A stretch of DNA of 36,353 nucleotides. Source: Bacteroidales bacterium. GTDB lineage: Bacteria; Bacteroidota; Bacteroidia; Bacteroidales; UBA932. The notes beneath the pieces are model-generated. The model was not told where the DNA came from, did not search any database, and saw only the letters and a program-made list of their open reading frames with translations. How positions within the stretch are numbered: position 1 is the stretch's first letter; the number at the start of each line of letters is the position of its first letter. Shown in pieces: positions 25,134 through 33,945 of this stretch. The stretch spans positions 1 through 36,353 of the forward strand of contig WQYK01000002.1 of NCBI GenBank assembly GCA_009781275.1, in the 5' to 3' direction. Position numbers and translations under genes: made by a program.

Positions 25134-26969
25134 ATGTCCATGAAAAAAATTCTTCTTATCCCTTTTCTTTTTCTCCCTTTTATCACCATCAACGCACAGG
25201 AAAAGGTGACAGGCACACGCAAGCAAATGATTCAGGAAATCCTCTCACTTCGCAAAGAACTTTCTGATTTACAAGCAATAATCGACCAGAATAATATTCC
25301 ACTCTCCGATACCCTTACCGTTAACGATACACTCAATTGGGGCAATTACTATACCAATTATCCAGGTTTCAGAGATGAAATCGAGATACCTATCAATACA
25401 GATAGTTTGTTGTCAATCTTTTATCTGCAACGCTCACTGCATCATAATATTCCGGACGACTTTATGGATATCGATAACCTTGACATGGTGGCAGACTTGC
25501 CCGATTCGGTCTACATCAGCCGGCTTACTGCGCTCAACTCCATCATTACCCTTCCTTACAATGCAACTGTACGAAACAGCATTGTGTTCTACACCCAGAG
25601 AATGTCGTCAGAAAGGATTGGAACTATTCTGGGATTAGCCACATACTACATGCCCATCTTTGAAGAGATTTTTGACCAACACGATATGCCGTTGGAATTG
25701 AAAGCAGTGGCCATCATCGAATCTGCACTTAATCCGGTTGCTGTCTCCAGGGCCAAGGCAAGGGGAATGTGGCAATTTATGCACCGTACCGCTCTTCAAT
25801 ACGACCTCACCATCAACTCTTATGTGGACGAGCGTTACGACCCCATCGTCTCCGGACATGCCGCGGCAAAGTATCTTAAGGACGCCTATACCATTTTTGG
25901 CGACTGGGCTTTAGCCATATCCTCTTACAACTGCGGGGCAGGGAATGTAAACAAAGCCATTCGCAGAGCAGGCTCCCGATCGTTTTGGGATATCTACCCT
26001 TATCTCCCAAGAGAGACACGTGGCTATCTTCCCGCTTTTGTAGCGGCCCTTTATACATTGACGTATTATAAAGAACATGGGATCAAGCCATTGAGGATAG
26101 AAATGCCTACTCACCTGGACACTTTACATGTATCACAAAAAGTTCATTTTGAGCAAATTGCAGAATTAACCGGCATCTCTGTGGATGAACTGCGCGACCT
26201 CAATCCGCAATACATTAGGGATGTTATTCCCGGAAGGCCCTTTATTTTGCGTCTTCCCCATCAATATACCCCGCTATTTGTTGACAACGAGAAAGAAATA
26301 TACACCTACAACGAAAACACCTACTTTAATCCCATTCTCTTGGCACAAAGCACATCACCTGCGACTGCTGCCCGTAACCAGCTCGTACACACGGTACGAT
26401 CCGGAGAGACTTTGGGAGGTATAGCCCTAAGGTATCGTGTCAAAGTTTCTGATTTACAATACTGGAACAATTTAAAAAACACCACCATCCGTATTGGGCA
26501 AAAATTAGTGATCTATTCTGCGCAAGCTCCTGCCCCTCAAACAACCACAAGCACACCAACTTCAAGCTCAACAGCTTCAAACGCATCCTCTATACCCGCA
26601 AACTCAACCAAAATTACCCATGAGGTCAAATCGGGCGAAACGTTGGGGTTAATTGCACAAAAGTATAGGGTAAGCACAGCCAACTTGCAGTCTTGGAACA
26701 ATATAAAAGGCACCACCATTCGTGTAGGACAAAAGCTGACTGTTTATACACAAAATGCTCCCGCTTCCACCAACGTTACCACTACCGCTGCCGCCACTGC
26801 GTCTGCCTCTAATGCCTCTTTTCAATGGTACACTATAAAAAAGGGAGATACCCTGTGGAGCATCGCCAGCAATCACGGCGTGAGCCTTAATGACCTTATG
26901 GCGCTAAACGGGCTAAACAGAGATTCAAAAATCATTGTGGGGAACAGGTTAAAGATTAAACCGCTTTAG
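25134..26969 (+). CDS. mltD: Membrane-bound lytic murein transglycosylase D-like, three LysM domains
   Basis: 611 residues. Signal peptide to about ITINAQ. A coiled N-terminal region is followed by the GH23 goose-type lysozyme domain (about 165-320): catalytic Glu196 in AIIESALNPVAVS, ARGMWQFM, and ISSYNCGAGNVNKAI. Three LysM repeats near 418, 495 and 565 (HTVRSGETLGGIA, HEVKSGETLGLIA, YTIKKGDTLWSIA) are joined by low-complexity Ser/Thr/Ala/Pro linkers. It cleaves peptidoglycan glycan strands to 1,6-anhydro products and binds them through LysM. No lipobox cysteine, so it may be secreted rather than lipid-anchored. Starts 9 nt after the DUF5683 gene; convergent with the next gene, 7 nt gap. 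Confidence 0.93.
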   Translation: MSMKKILLIPFLFLPFITINAQEKVTGTRKQMIQEILSLRKELSDLQAIIDQNNIPLSDTLTVNDTLNWGNYYTNYPGFRDEIEIPINTDSLLSIFYLQRSLHHNIPDDFMDIDNLDMVADLPDSVYISRLTALNSIITLPYNATVRNSIVFYTQRMSSERIGTILGLATYYMPIFEEIFDQHDMPLELKAVAIIESALNPVAVSRAKARGMWQFMHRTALQYDLTINSYVDERYDPIVSGHAAAKYLKDAYTIFGDWALAISSYNCGAGNVNKAIRRAGSRSFWDIYPYLPRETRGYLPAFVAALYTLTYYKEHGIKPLRIEMPTHLDTLHVSQKVHFEQIAELTGISVDELRDLNPQYIRDVIPGRPFILRLPHQYTPLFVDNEKEIYTYNENTYFNPILLAQSTSPATAARNQLVHTVRSGETLGGIALRYRVKVSDLQYWNNLKNTTIRIGQKLVIYSAQAPAPQTTTSTPTSSSTASNASSIPANSTKITHEVKSGETLGLIAQKYRVSTANLQSWNNIKGTTIRVGQKLTVYTQNAPASTNVTTTAAATASASNASFQWYTIKKGDTLWSIASNHGVSLNDLMALNGLNRDSKIIVGNRLKIKPL

Positions 26970-26976
26970 CTGATCT

Positions 26977-28830
26977 CTACCACGTTACTCTTAGTTGAAG
27001 TTTAATCTCAGGCTCCCACAACGAACGCCCCGGTTTAGCTGACGTAGAGGGATGCTTTGCCGACAAGTAACGTGTGACAGACCCCCTAAACCAAAAATCA
27101 TAATTACGGCTTGGGGAATAGCGGAGGTTGATGTATCCTCTGGTTCCATACCCATATATTGGAGGAAAGGAGAATCCCTGCATGGCGTCTCGTTCGTATA
27201 GATAGATTCTGGTAGACCAATCGGTGGTGCGAAAAAGGGCGACTCGGGCACTCCCGCTCAGGGGATACTGCTTGGGTGAAAAGACAACATCCGACAGCAC
27301 TACCCCACCACCGGCCGGCCGGGTTGCATCCGTTTTTTTTACTACGCAGTACTCAACTCTGTGCGCAAACAACCATGCATCGCTACTCCCATACTGAAGG
27401 TGCAGGCGTAAGCTATATCTGTCGTTCAGAATTAATGGCAGGCGACTCCCCGACTCGGTATGTTTATAGTCCATCTTTACATAACACAACCCTCTGCGTC
27501 CGATGTTTCTACTCAACTGAACCATTGCTGTTTTCCCATACGAGGGAGCCGCCACGTTGTACCGCAGCCATGGAAAATGGCACCACTCACCTGAAAACAA
27601 TAACCGCCAATGCATCCATGCGTATTCAAAACTGCCCGTCAATGCATGCTCGTTAAATGGCCTGCTGTTTCTGGAGTAAGCGCCCGAAAAAGGCGCTGTG
27701 TAGCCTTTGCCGTAATTTCGGTAGATGACTCCCGCTTCTAATCCATCTCCGCCATCCCATAGCACCCCAAAGAGTCCCGCCATCTGTGCCCGGGCGTCTA
27801 TGGCCCATTCGCCAAAAAAACGCCAGTCGCCCGGGACGGCTAATACATCAATACCGGCGCTGCCAAATGGGAGTCTGCGGGATTGATAACGGTTGTCCGG
27901 CCGGATGGTGGAAGCGTTTCTGTGGTCGTAGGTGTATCCCAATGCGGTGCCTCCGATCTTGAACCGGTCAAAGCGAAACGAGAGGTTGCCTCCGGCTATA
28001 TATTCACCTAAGTTATAGCGTCTCTCTAATTCTGTGGCTGTCCGGTGCAGACCGGTGCGAAGTAAGGAGGTGAAACCGTCTGAGGTGATGCGGGCGTCCA
28101 CTTTTTTGGCCGAACCAAAGAGGGTGGCTTGTATCCTGCCCCGCTCATAAGTTGCTCCTAAGCCTCTGAAGAACATCACCTCATTGCTTCCGGTGTAGGC
28201 TGTGAGGCCCATCTCGCTCCGGCGTAGGCTCTGTACCGGGCCCAAGCCGCTCATCGAAAAACCGTTCCAAGCCACCAAACCTTGTCCGAAACGTACCGTA
28301 TAGTCGCCCGCGACAATTCGTTTCCAATGGCCGATTCTGCTTATTTGCAGGTGGAAAGAGGCAAAGTCGACCCAAATTCCTTTGCTGAACAGGGGCTCTC
28401 CAGGATCGTGGTCTAAGGTGACGCCCCATTGCAGGCGATTGCCCGATGCAAAACGATAGAAGAGGGTGGCTCCGGGCTCCCAGTCGTCAACTCCACGCGC
28501 TTTGGTTCTAACTAATAAGAGGTGTCTCCCGCGTTTCCATAGTTCTCCAGGTTTAAAGGGTTCGACTTGTCCGGGCCTCCAAAGCTTGATGTGCGGGCGT
28601 AGCCATGTGTCCGCTGTGGTGTCGTAGGCAGGGAGCATACTGAGCTCTTCCCATGAAAAGAGCGGGCCATACTCATCGTTGTAGGCCATCAACTCTCCGT
28701 AAAGTTCTGCAAATTCTTCGATTCTTGAAATAATCGTGGTGTCTGTGTCACGTTTTGTTTGCGCAGTAATTGTATCTGCGTTCCATACGCTCGCGGCTGT
28801 TAGCCCGAGCGTCCAAATCCATCGCCTCAT
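26977..28830 (-). CDS. Large outer-membrane beta-barrel protein, HHH-linked Bacteroidota family
   Basis: 617 residues. Signal peptide (to about ITAQ). A short N-terminal segment ending FSWEELSMLPAYD resembles the half-motif of the helix-hairpin-helix repeats found in longer relatives (LSxxELxxIPGxD); the first HHH repeats seem missing. The rest is alternating beta strands with the recognisable segment VAGDYTVRFGQGLVAWNGFSM and the terminal aromatic LRVTW, a typical BamA-recognised last strand. Hence an outer-membrane barrel of about 30 strands or fewer; cargo unknown. It follows purE by 65 nt on the same strand, with an inverted repeat between. Confidence 0.75.
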   Translation of the reverse strand: MRRWIWTLGLTAASVWNADTITAQTKRDTDTTIISRIEEFAELYGELMAYNDEYGPLFSWEELSMLPAYDTTADTWLRPHIKLWRPGQVEPFKPGELWKRGRHLLLVRTKARGVDDWEPGATLFYRFASGNRLQWGVTLDHDPGEPLFSKGIWVDFASFHLQISRIGHWKRIVAGDYTVRFGQGLVAWNGFSMSGLGPVQSLRRSEMGLTAYTGSNEVMFFRGLGATYERGRIQATLFGSAKKVDARITSDGFTSLLRTGLHRTATELERRYNLGEYIAGGNLSFRFDRFKIGGTALGYTYDHRNASTIRPDNRYQSRRLPFGSAGIDVLAVPGDWRFFGEWAIDARAQMAGLFGVLWDGGDGLEAGVIYRNYGKGYTAPFSGAYSRNSRPFNEHALTGSFEYAWMHWRLLFSGEWCHFPWLRYNVAAPSYGKTAMVQLSRNIGRRGLCYVKMDYKHTESGSRLPLILNDRYSLRLHLQYGSSDAWLFAHRVEYCVVKKTDATRPAGGGVVLSDVVFSPKQYPLSGSARVALFRTTDWSTRIYLYERDAMQGFSFPPIYGYGTRGYINLRYSPSRNYDFWFRGSVTRYLSAKHPSTSAKPGRSLWEPEIKLQLRVTW

Positions 28831-28874
28831 GCTTTCTTGTTTTATTTGTTGTTGTTATGTTGTTGTTCCCATGT

Positions 28875-28895
28875 GGGCGGGTGTGAAACCCGCCC
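28875..28895. repeat. GC-rich inverted repeat between purE and the outer-membrane protein gene
   Basis: GGGCGGGT 28875-28882 pairs perfectly with ACCCGCCC 28888-28895 around GTGAA. It begins immediately after the purE stop. There is no T-run on either side, so it is not a standard terminator; it may be an RNA-stabilising or REP-like element. Confidence 0.7.
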
Positions 28896-29399
28896 CTACA
28901 CGGTGGTTGTTTGTAATTCCTGGTTGGCTTGGCGGACTTTGTTGGCCAGCTCTTTTTTGAAGGCGCACATCTTTTCCATTAGGGCGGGGTCGCTAAGAGC
29001 CAGTATTTGAAGTGCTAAGATGCCGGCGTTTTTGGCGCCGTTTAATGCCATAGTGGCTACCGGTATGCCTGCGGGCATCTGGAGGATTGACAATATGGAG
29101 TCCCAGCCATCAATGGAGATGGATGCTTTGATGGGCACGCCGATGACCGGCAGCGGGGTCATGGCTGCGATGACTCCGGGTAGATGGGCTGCTCCGCCCG
29201 CACCGGCGATAATCACTTTGATGCCTCTGTCGACAGCTCCTTTGGAAAATTGGAGTACGTCCTCCGGTACGCGGTGGGCAGATAAGGCCAATATTTCATA
29301 AGGCACATCTACGCTCTTTAAAAATTGGGCGGCCTCTTTCATCACCGGAAGGTCGGAAGTACTGCCCATTACAATTGATACTTTTGGTTTTATATCCAT
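28896..29399 (-). CDS. purE: N5-carboxyaminoimidazole ribonucleotide mutase (class I PurE)
   Basis: 167 residues, typical. Converts N5-CAIR to CAIR in purine synthesis. Class I signature: MGSTSDLPVM at the N-terminus, LSAHRVPEDV (the conserved SAHR loop), IAGAGGAAHLPGVIAA and GVPIKA. ATG at 29399. Divergent from hpt; no perfect TAnnTTTG found for this direction. The barrel-protein gene follows on the same strand. Confidence 0.96.
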   Translation of the reverse strand: MDIKPKVSIVMGSTSDLPVMKEAAQFLKSVDVPYEILALSAHRVPEDVLQFSKGAVDRGIKVIIAGAGGAAHLPGVIAAMTPLPVIGVPIKASISIDGWDSILSILQMPAGIPVATMALNGAKNAGILALQILALSDPALMEKMCAFKKELANKVRQANQELQTTTV

Positions 29400-29448
29400 A
29401 TGTGATTTATATATTCAAATGACGGCGCTAAGATAGATAAAAAATCGT

Positions 29449-29456
29449 TACTTTTG
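29449..29456 (+). promoter_or_regulatory. Promoter -7 element for hpt-adk-obgE operon
   Basis: TACTTTTG, 24 nt before the ATG at 29481. A longer open frame beginning with TTG at 29454 lies inside the element, which argues for the ATG. Confidence 0.55.
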
Positions 29457-29480
29457 TACCAAATTTTTACATTCATTGCT

Positions 29481-30020
29481 ATGAACACCATTCGCCTGCA
29501 CGACAAAAGTTTTAAACATTACATCACTGCCAATCAGATACATAAGGCCATTGATGCATTAGCAGAACAGATGAATAACGATTTAAAAAATGAAAATCTG
29601 CCGCTCTTTTTAAGCGTCCTCAACGGCGCTTTCATGTTTACGGCCGACCTTATTCGAAAGATGGAGTTCGATTTAGAGCTCTCTTTTATCAAGCTTGCAT
29701 CCTATAGCGGGACTCAGTCCACCGGAGAGGTCAATGAGATTATCGGGCTTAATACGTCGGTAGAGGGACGTACCGTTGTGATTGTAGAAGATATTGTTGA
29801 CACGGGTGTTACGATTGAAAAACTGGTAGAGACTCTAAATGAACACCATCCAAAGCAGGTAAAGATCTGCACCCTGTTGCTCAAGCCCGACCAATACAAG
29901 AAATCGCTTTACCTTGATTATGTAGGTCTAAAAATTCCAAATGCATTTATTGTGGGCTATGGCCTTGACTATAATTCATTAGGGCGACAGCTTCCTGAAA
30001 TTTATGTAATTGATTCTTAA
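29481..30020 (+). CDS. hpt: Hypoxanthine phosphoribosyltransferase
   Basis: 179 residues from ATG 29481 (MNTIRLHDKSFKHYI). Salvages hypoxanthine (and guanine) to IMP/GMP with PRPP. PRPP-binding motif VVIVEDIVDTGVTI with the acidic pair; active-site loop FIKLASYSGTQSTGEV; C-terminal FIVGYGLDYNSLGRQLPEI, as in bacterial Hpt. First gene of a five-gene plus-strand operon; adk begins 5 nt after the stop. Confidence 0.95.
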   Translation: MNTIRLHDKSFKHYITANQIHKAIDALAEQMNNDLKNENLPLFLSVLNGAFMFTADLIRKMEFDLELSFIKLASYSGTQSTGEVNEIIGLNTSVEGRTVVIVEDIVDTGVTIEKLVETLNEHHPKQVKICTLLLKPDQYKKSLYLDYVGLKIPNAFIVGYGLDYNSLGRQLPEIYVIDS

Positions 30021-30025
30021 TCATA

Positions 30026-30610
30026 ATGTTACACCTTATTTTATTTGGCCCTCCGGGCGCCGGCAAAGGTACACAGTCTAAAATCCTTATCTCCAGGTAC
30101 AACTTGGTACACCTCTCTACCGGAGATATGTTGCGGATTCACCTTAAAGAACAGACGACCCTGGGTGTAGAGGCTGCCCGTTATATCAATCAGGGACTCC
30201 TTGTTCCGGATGAAGTAGTGATCGATATGATTAAAGAACATATTGAATCAAATCCTCATGCTCATGGATTTATCTATGACGGATTTCCGCGCACCATTGA
30301 ACAGGCTGCCAAGTTAGATGAGCTACTTGCAGCGCGTGGCCAACAGATTGGTCTGATGATTGCATTAGATTTACCCGATTCCCTTATCCGCGAACGTATG
30401 TGTAAAAGGGCTGAAATCGAGGGGCGTGCAGACGATGCCAAAGATGAGGTCATTGCCACACGGATTGCTACCTATCATCAAAAAACCAAACCACTGCTCG
30501 ACTACTACAGCACACAAAACAAGTGCGTACAAGTTGGTGGGGCGCAGACCATTGACGAAGTAAGCCAGTGCACCTGCCACATCATTGACCGTTTGATCCA
30601 ACATGGGTAA
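30026..30610 (+). CDS. adk: Adenylate kinase (short form)
   Basis: 194 residues. P-loop [16 protein letters not shown]-binding HLSTGDMLR and [13 protein letters not shown]. Lid arginines are in [16 protein letters not shown]. The LID is the short type without the four-cysteine zinc insertion, common in Bacteroidota. Equilibrates ATP + AMP with 2 ADP. The 3' end overlaps obgE by 8 nt, so translation is coupled. Confidence 0.96.
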   Translation: MLHLILFGPPGAGKGTQSKILISRYNLVHLSTGDMLRIHLKEQTTLGVEAARYINQGLLVPDEVVIDMIKEHIESNPHAHGFIYDGFPRTIEQAAKLDELLAARGQQIGLMIALDLPDSLIRERMCKRAEIEGRADDAKDEVIATRIATYHQKTKPLLDYYSTQNKCVQVGGAQTIDEVSQCTCHIIDRLIQHG

Positions 30611-31601
30611 TTCCAATTTTGTAGATTATGTGCGCATCTTTTGTGTCTCCGGAAACGGGGGAAAGGGCTCCATGCACCTTCGCCGTGAAAAGTTTATTCC
30701 CAAAGGAGGTCCCGACGGAGGAAACGGAGGCAGAGGCGGACACATCATCCTAAGGGGAAACAGTCAATACTGGACGCTGATTCACCTCAAGTACCGCAAG
30801 CATATTCGAGCCGAACATGGCCAGTCGGGGAGCGGAAGCCTCTGCACCGGAGCCGACGGCCCCGACATTGTCCTGGATGTACCCCTTGGCACCGTTGCCA
30901 GAAGTACAGAAACAGACGAGATCCTCTTTGAAATCACCCAAAATGGAGAGGAACAGATTCTATGTAAAGGGGGACGCGGAGGCATGGGTAACGCCTTTTT
31001 TAAAAGCGCCACGCTACAGACGCCCCGCTTTGCTCAACCAGGCGAACCGGGCGTAGAAGGGTGGTTTGTTCTTGAATTAAAACTTTTGGCCGATGTGGGG
31101 TTGGTGGGATTTCCCAACGTTGGGAAATCAACGCTGCTCAGCGCCGTTTCAGCTGCCCGCCCCAAAATCGGGGACTACGCCTTTACAACCTTAGAACCTA
31201 ACTTGGGAATTGTGTCGTATAGAGACGATAAGTCGTTTGTCATGGCCGACATTCCTGGAATCATTGAGGGAGCGAGTGAAGGCAAGGGTTTAGGAATTAG
31301 ATTTTTAAGGCATATAGAGAGAAATTCAATTCTGCTTTTTCTGGTGCCTGCAGAGAGCCCCGACCCCCAAAAAGAGTACCGGATATTGGTCAACGAATTG
31401 GCTCAATACAATCCCGAGCTCTTAGACAAAGTGAGGCTATTGGCCATCTCTAAATCCGACATGTTGGACGCCGAGTTGGAAGCCCAAACAAAAGCGCTAT
31501 TACCCAACGACATTCCCCATGTTTTTATCTCATCTATAACCGGCAAAGGATTGACGGAACTTAAAGACCTCCTTTGGAAAACGCTAAATCAGGATGCTTG
31601 A
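30603..31601 (+). CDS. obgE: Obg family GTPase
   Basis: 332 residues. Glycine-rich Obg fold 1-158 ([46 protein letters not shown]) followed by the G domain: G1 [11 protein letters not shown], switch [13 protein letters not shown]3 [17 protein letters not shown]4 SKSD in place of NKxD, G5 ISSITGKG. The variable C-terminal OCT domain is absent; the protein stops soon after the G domain. Role in 50S assembly and stress response. Overlaps adk upstream and the PAP2 gene downstream, both by 8 nt. Confidence 0.95.
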   Translation: MGNSNFVDYVRIFCVSGNGGKGSMHLRREKFIPKGGPDGGNGGRGGHIILRGNSQYWTLIHLKYRKHIRAEHGQSGSGSLCTGADGPDIVLDVPLGTVARSTETDEILFEITQNGEEQILCKGGRGGMGNAFFKSATLQTPRFAQPGEPGVEGWFVLELKLLADVGLVGFPNVGKSTLLSAVSAARPKIGDYAFTTLEPNLGIVSYRDDKSFVMADIPGIIEGASEGKGLGIRFLRHIERNSILLFLVPAESPDPQKEYRILVNELAQYNPELLDKVRLLAISKSDMLDAELEAQTKALLPNDIPHVFISSITGKGLTELKDLLWKTLNQDA

Positions 31602-32184
31602 CAAACTGCTTGAATTTGACCGTTGGCTCTTTTTGCTGATCAACGGAGCGCACACTTCCTGGTTGGATAGTGTAATGGTAGCGTTCTCCGCACACTATAC
31701 ATGGATTCCCATCTATCTTTTATTGCTCTTTCTCTTTTTTCGCAACCACTCCCTTAAGCGTGCGTTGTTGGCCATTGGCGCTGTACTCTTGTGCTTTATG
31801 CACACTGACCGCACCTCGGTGCTACTCTTTAAAGATGTCTTCTGCCGCCTCCGCCCTACTTACGAACCCACTTTAGAAGGGATGGTCCATCTTTTGGAAA
31901 GGCGGGGAGGTCTCTATGGATTTGTATCAAGCCACGCAGCCAATCTCTTTGGCCTATCCACTCTGAGTTGCCTGATTATAAGAAAGAAATGGCTAAACTG
32001 GACTCTCTTTACACTCATTTCCTTAGTCGGATACAGCCGTATCTATGTAGGAAAGCACTACCCATTTGATGTGCTCTGCGGCGCCCTTTGGGGCATGCTC
32101 ATCGGTTGGCTGATTTTTAAACTCTACACATATCTATGCTCCTCATTCTTGACCACCAAACCACCTGCCCCGCCTGGAACTTAG
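31594..32184 (+). CDS. PAP2-family membrane phosphatase
   Basis: 196 residues, about five membrane helices. The acid-phosphatase motifs are present: [10 protein letters not shown] (KxxxxxxRP), [11 protein letters not shown] (SSHA, matching PSGH) and [13 protein letters not shown] (SRxxxxxHxxxD), so the active site is intact and faces the periplasm. Substrate could be undecaprenyl diphosphate, phosphatidylglycerol phosphate or lipid A 1-phosphate (LpxE-like); sequence alone does not decide. Start overlaps obgE by 8 nt. The end overlaps lplA by 49 nt in a different frame. Confidence 0.87.
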   Translation: MLDKLLEFDRWLFLLINGAHTSWLDSVMVAFSAHYTWIPIYLLLLFLFFRNHSLKRALLAIGAVLLCFMHTDRTSVLLFKDVFCRLRPTYEPTLEGMVHLLERRGGLYGFVSSHAANLFGLSTLSCLIIRKKWLNWTLFTLISLVGYSRIYVGKHYPFDVLCGALWGMLIGWLIFKLYTYLCSSFLTTKPPAPPGT

Positions 32185-33065
32185 CCGCCGAAGAGTACCT
32201 GCTCACCCATTTTACCGACTCGATATTTCGCCTTTGGCGCAACGCCCCCTCTATTATTGTAGGCCGTCACCAAAATACCTGGGCAGAGGTCAATATCCCC
32301 TACATTCAACAACACCAAATCCCCATCATCCGCCGCTTGAGCGGAGGTGGCGCCGTCTTTCACGACTTAGGAAACGTCAACTACAGCTTTATGGAGCCCA
32401 AACCCCCCGGCGAAGAGAGCTCCGGCACCTTTAAACGCTGCACCCAACCCATCCTCTCAGCCCTCAACCACATAGGCATTGCAGCCTACCTATCGGGCAG
32501 AAACGACCTGCTCATCGACGGAAAAAAATTCTCCGGTACCGCCCAATGCCAAATAGGAGGCCGCATCTTACTCCACGGCACCCTCCTATACACCTCCGCC
32601 CTCTCAAACTTAAGCCAAGCCCTCCAAGGCCCCCGCACCAAATTCACCCAAAAAGCCGTCCCCTCAACCCCCTCCCCCATATGCAACATCAGCAGCCACA
32701 TGCAAGACGCCCCACCCATTGAGCAATTCATGGAATATCTATCACAACACCTGTACGGGCAGACCTACGTGTCTGCCCCCTACACCTACACCCCCCAAGA
32801 CCTCACCGCCATCGAACTCCTCGCCACCTCAAAATACCGCACCCACTTATGGAACTGGGGAGACGAACCCCAATTCTCCCACCAAACCGACCTCAAAACC
32901 GACTTTGGCACCCTCCAACTCCACTTTGACACCGACACCAACGGACTCATCTCCCGCATCCACATCTTCGGCGACTACATTAGCAACTTTGAGCGCGAAG
33001 CCCTGGAAGCCCGTCTCATAGGCTGCCAGCCAATTGAATCAGCATTGAAACAAGCACTTATATAA
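32136..33065 (+). CDS. lplA: Lipoate-protein ligase A
   Basis: 309 residues. BPL/LplA fold: [45 protein letters not shown] (the RRxSGGGAVFHD lipoyl-AMP loop) and the catalytic lysine segment DGKKFSGTAQ. A C-terminal accessory domain (about 235-309) is present. It attaches lipoate to E2 and GcvH subunits. ATG 32136 gives the canonical opening [11 protein letters not shown]. Base composition is strikingly C-rich on the coding strand (third positions mostly C, runs such as CCCCCT), unlike hpt or adk in the same operon. A strong terminator follows. Confidence 0.93.
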   Translation: MLLILDHQTTCPAWNLAAEEYLLTHFTDSIFRLWRNAPSIIVGRHQNTWAEVNIPYIQQHQIPIIRRLSGGGAVFHDLGNVNYSFMEPKPPGEESSGTFKRCTQPILSALNHIGIAAYLSGRNDLLIDGKKFSGTAQCQIGGRILLHGTLLYTSALSNLSQALQGPRTKFTQKAVPSTPSPICNISSHMQDAPPIEQFMEYLSQHLYGQTYVSAPYTYTPQDLTAIELLATSKYRTHLWNWGDEPQFSHQTDLKTDFGTLQLHFDTDTNGLISRIHIFGDYISNFEREALEARLIGCQPIESALKQALI

Positions 33066-33068
33066 AAA

Positions 33069-33101
33069 CCGCCCCATCAACGGGGCGGCTCACTTTTTTT
33101 T
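33069..33101 (+). terminator. Rho-independent terminator after lplA (probably bidirectional)
   Basis: CCGCCCC 33069-33075 pairs with GGGGCGG 33082-33088 around a 6-nt loop, followed by a T-tract at 33093-33101. The A-run 33064-33068 on the other side gives five T on the minus strand, so it can also serve hpf. Confidence 0.9.
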
Positions 33102-33119
33102 ATGTAGGACTGATTATCA

Positions 33120-33413
33120 TTACTTTTTTCTCATCTTCTCCTTAGTCTTTTTCAACTGCTCTTTGATGATATCCACACATAACGATATCGACTCCTCAAA
33201 TGATTCGCAATTGCGCTCCACGATAATATCGTTGCCGGGTATTTCGGCTCGCATGGATGCTTTTTTGTTTTGATGGTCAGGCAATAGGCTCAATGTAACG
33301 TCCACTGCAATAATCCCTTCAAAAAACTTGTCCAACTTGGCTACTTTGTTATTGATTAGATCAATTAACTTTTTGTCCGCGTCAAATCTGACCGATGTAA
33401 TTCTAATGTCCAT
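33120..33413 (-). CDS. hpf: Ribosome hibernation-promoting factor (HPF/RaiA family, short)
   Basis: 97 residues, short HPF type without the C-terminal dimerisation domain. Pattern: MDIRITSVRFDADKKLIDLI, KLDKFFEGIIAVDVTL, KKASMRAEIPGNDIIVE, SFEESISLCVDIIKEQLKK. It occupies the mRNA/tRNA channel of idle 30S subunits in stationary phase. In many Bacteroidales it sits beside xerC and tRNA genes near tuf; neither is seen here, and mobile-type genes replace the upstream side. A TATCTTTG promoter lies at 33536 with a ~110-nt leader containing an inverted repeat. Confidence 0.93.
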   Translation of the reverse strand: MDIRITSVRFDADKKLIDLINNKVAKLDKFFEGIIAVDVTLSLLPDHQNKKASMRAEIPGNDIIVERNCESFEESISLCVDIIKEQLKKTKEKMRKK

Positions 33414-33452
33414 GATATTTAATATATTTGTAAGTTGCTTTTATTCAGTTAA

Positions 33453-33528
33453 AAAAGCCCGCTGTTACAGGTAGCTGGTGACAAACGAGTGACAAAAAGG
33501 GTCATTAATGGCCATTTGACGGGCTTTT
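33453..33528 (-). other. Long-range inverted repeat in hpf leader / element junction
   Basis: AAAAGCCCG 33453-33461 and CGGGCTTTT 33520-33528 are perfect inverted copies enclosing 58 nt. Inside are two direct GTGACAAA repeats 11 nt apart (33478, 33489) and a palindromic ATGGCCAT-CATTAATG region. On the minus strand the 3' arm ends in a U-run. It could be a terminator, a small RNA or a recombination site; the data do not decide. 33414-33567 contains no gene. Confidence 0.55.
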
Positions 33529-33535
33529 CTGACTT

Positions 33536-33543
33536 CAAAGATA
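33536..33543 (-). promoter_or_regulatory. Promoter for hpf or for a small leader RNA
   Basis: TATCTTTG on the minus strand with a TTG-type -33 at 33563-33565, spacing 19 nt, the Bacteroidota optimum. The predicted start is at about 33529, right at the 5' arm of the inverted repeat. Confidence 0.6.
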
Positions 33544-33567
33544 CAACTTTTTCCCAAACTGCCAACC

Positions 33568-33945
33568 TCAACCATTCATCAACTTCTCATAATGGTAGTA
33601 AATGTCATCTATTCCGGTCAGTGCCCCTATCTTTTCTCCAATCACTGATGCGACGGTGTCAATCTGAAATGTATATGGTATTAGGTCTTCTATCAACCTT
33701 TTACATGACTTATCCGCTGTTTGCTTTACCAAAGAATCTATGTCATCTCGCTGTTTGTGTGTTACGGCTTTAATCACATCACATAAATGATCCATAACAA
33801 TGGCAGTATCAGCTCCTCCATCAATTGTGCTTTTTAGCTCCCTTATGCTCTCTAAAAGGTTGTTTAACTTACCCGCATCGTGGGTTGACGTTGGCAGCTG
33901 GCTACTGTTATTCACCTGCTGGCCTGTCTGGTTAGGGGCTAACAT
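33568..33945 (-). CDS. Unknown accessory protein, helical
   Basis: 125 residues; I do not recognise the family. N-terminal 20 residues are Gln/Asn/Ser-rich and probably disordered. The remainder is amphipathic helices (KLNNLLESIRELKSTI, LCDVIKAVTHKQRDDIDSLV) with a C-terminal GIDDIYYHYEKLMNG. No membrane segment, no cysteine cluster beyond two. ATG 33945 overlaps the stop of the preceding gene by 7 nt, so the pair is translationally coupled. Context is accessory DNA. Confidence 0.6.
   Translation of the reverse strand: MLAPNQTGQQVNNSSQLPTSTHDAGKLNNLLESIRELKSTIDGGADTAIVMDHLCDVIKAVTHKQRDDIDSLVKQTADKSCKRLIEDLIPYTFQIDTVASVIGEKIGALTGIDDIYYHYEKLMNG

Noticed and set aside
26008-26023. CACGTG-centred sequence in the transglycosylase gene as parS
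   Set aside because: Outside the CACGTG core it differs at most positions from TGTTTCACGTGAAACA. The CACGTG near 36030 fails likewise.
32719-33021. Pro/Thr/Ser-rich plus-strand open frame inside lplA
   Set aside because: Artefact of the C-rich codon use of lplA; no start context or family.
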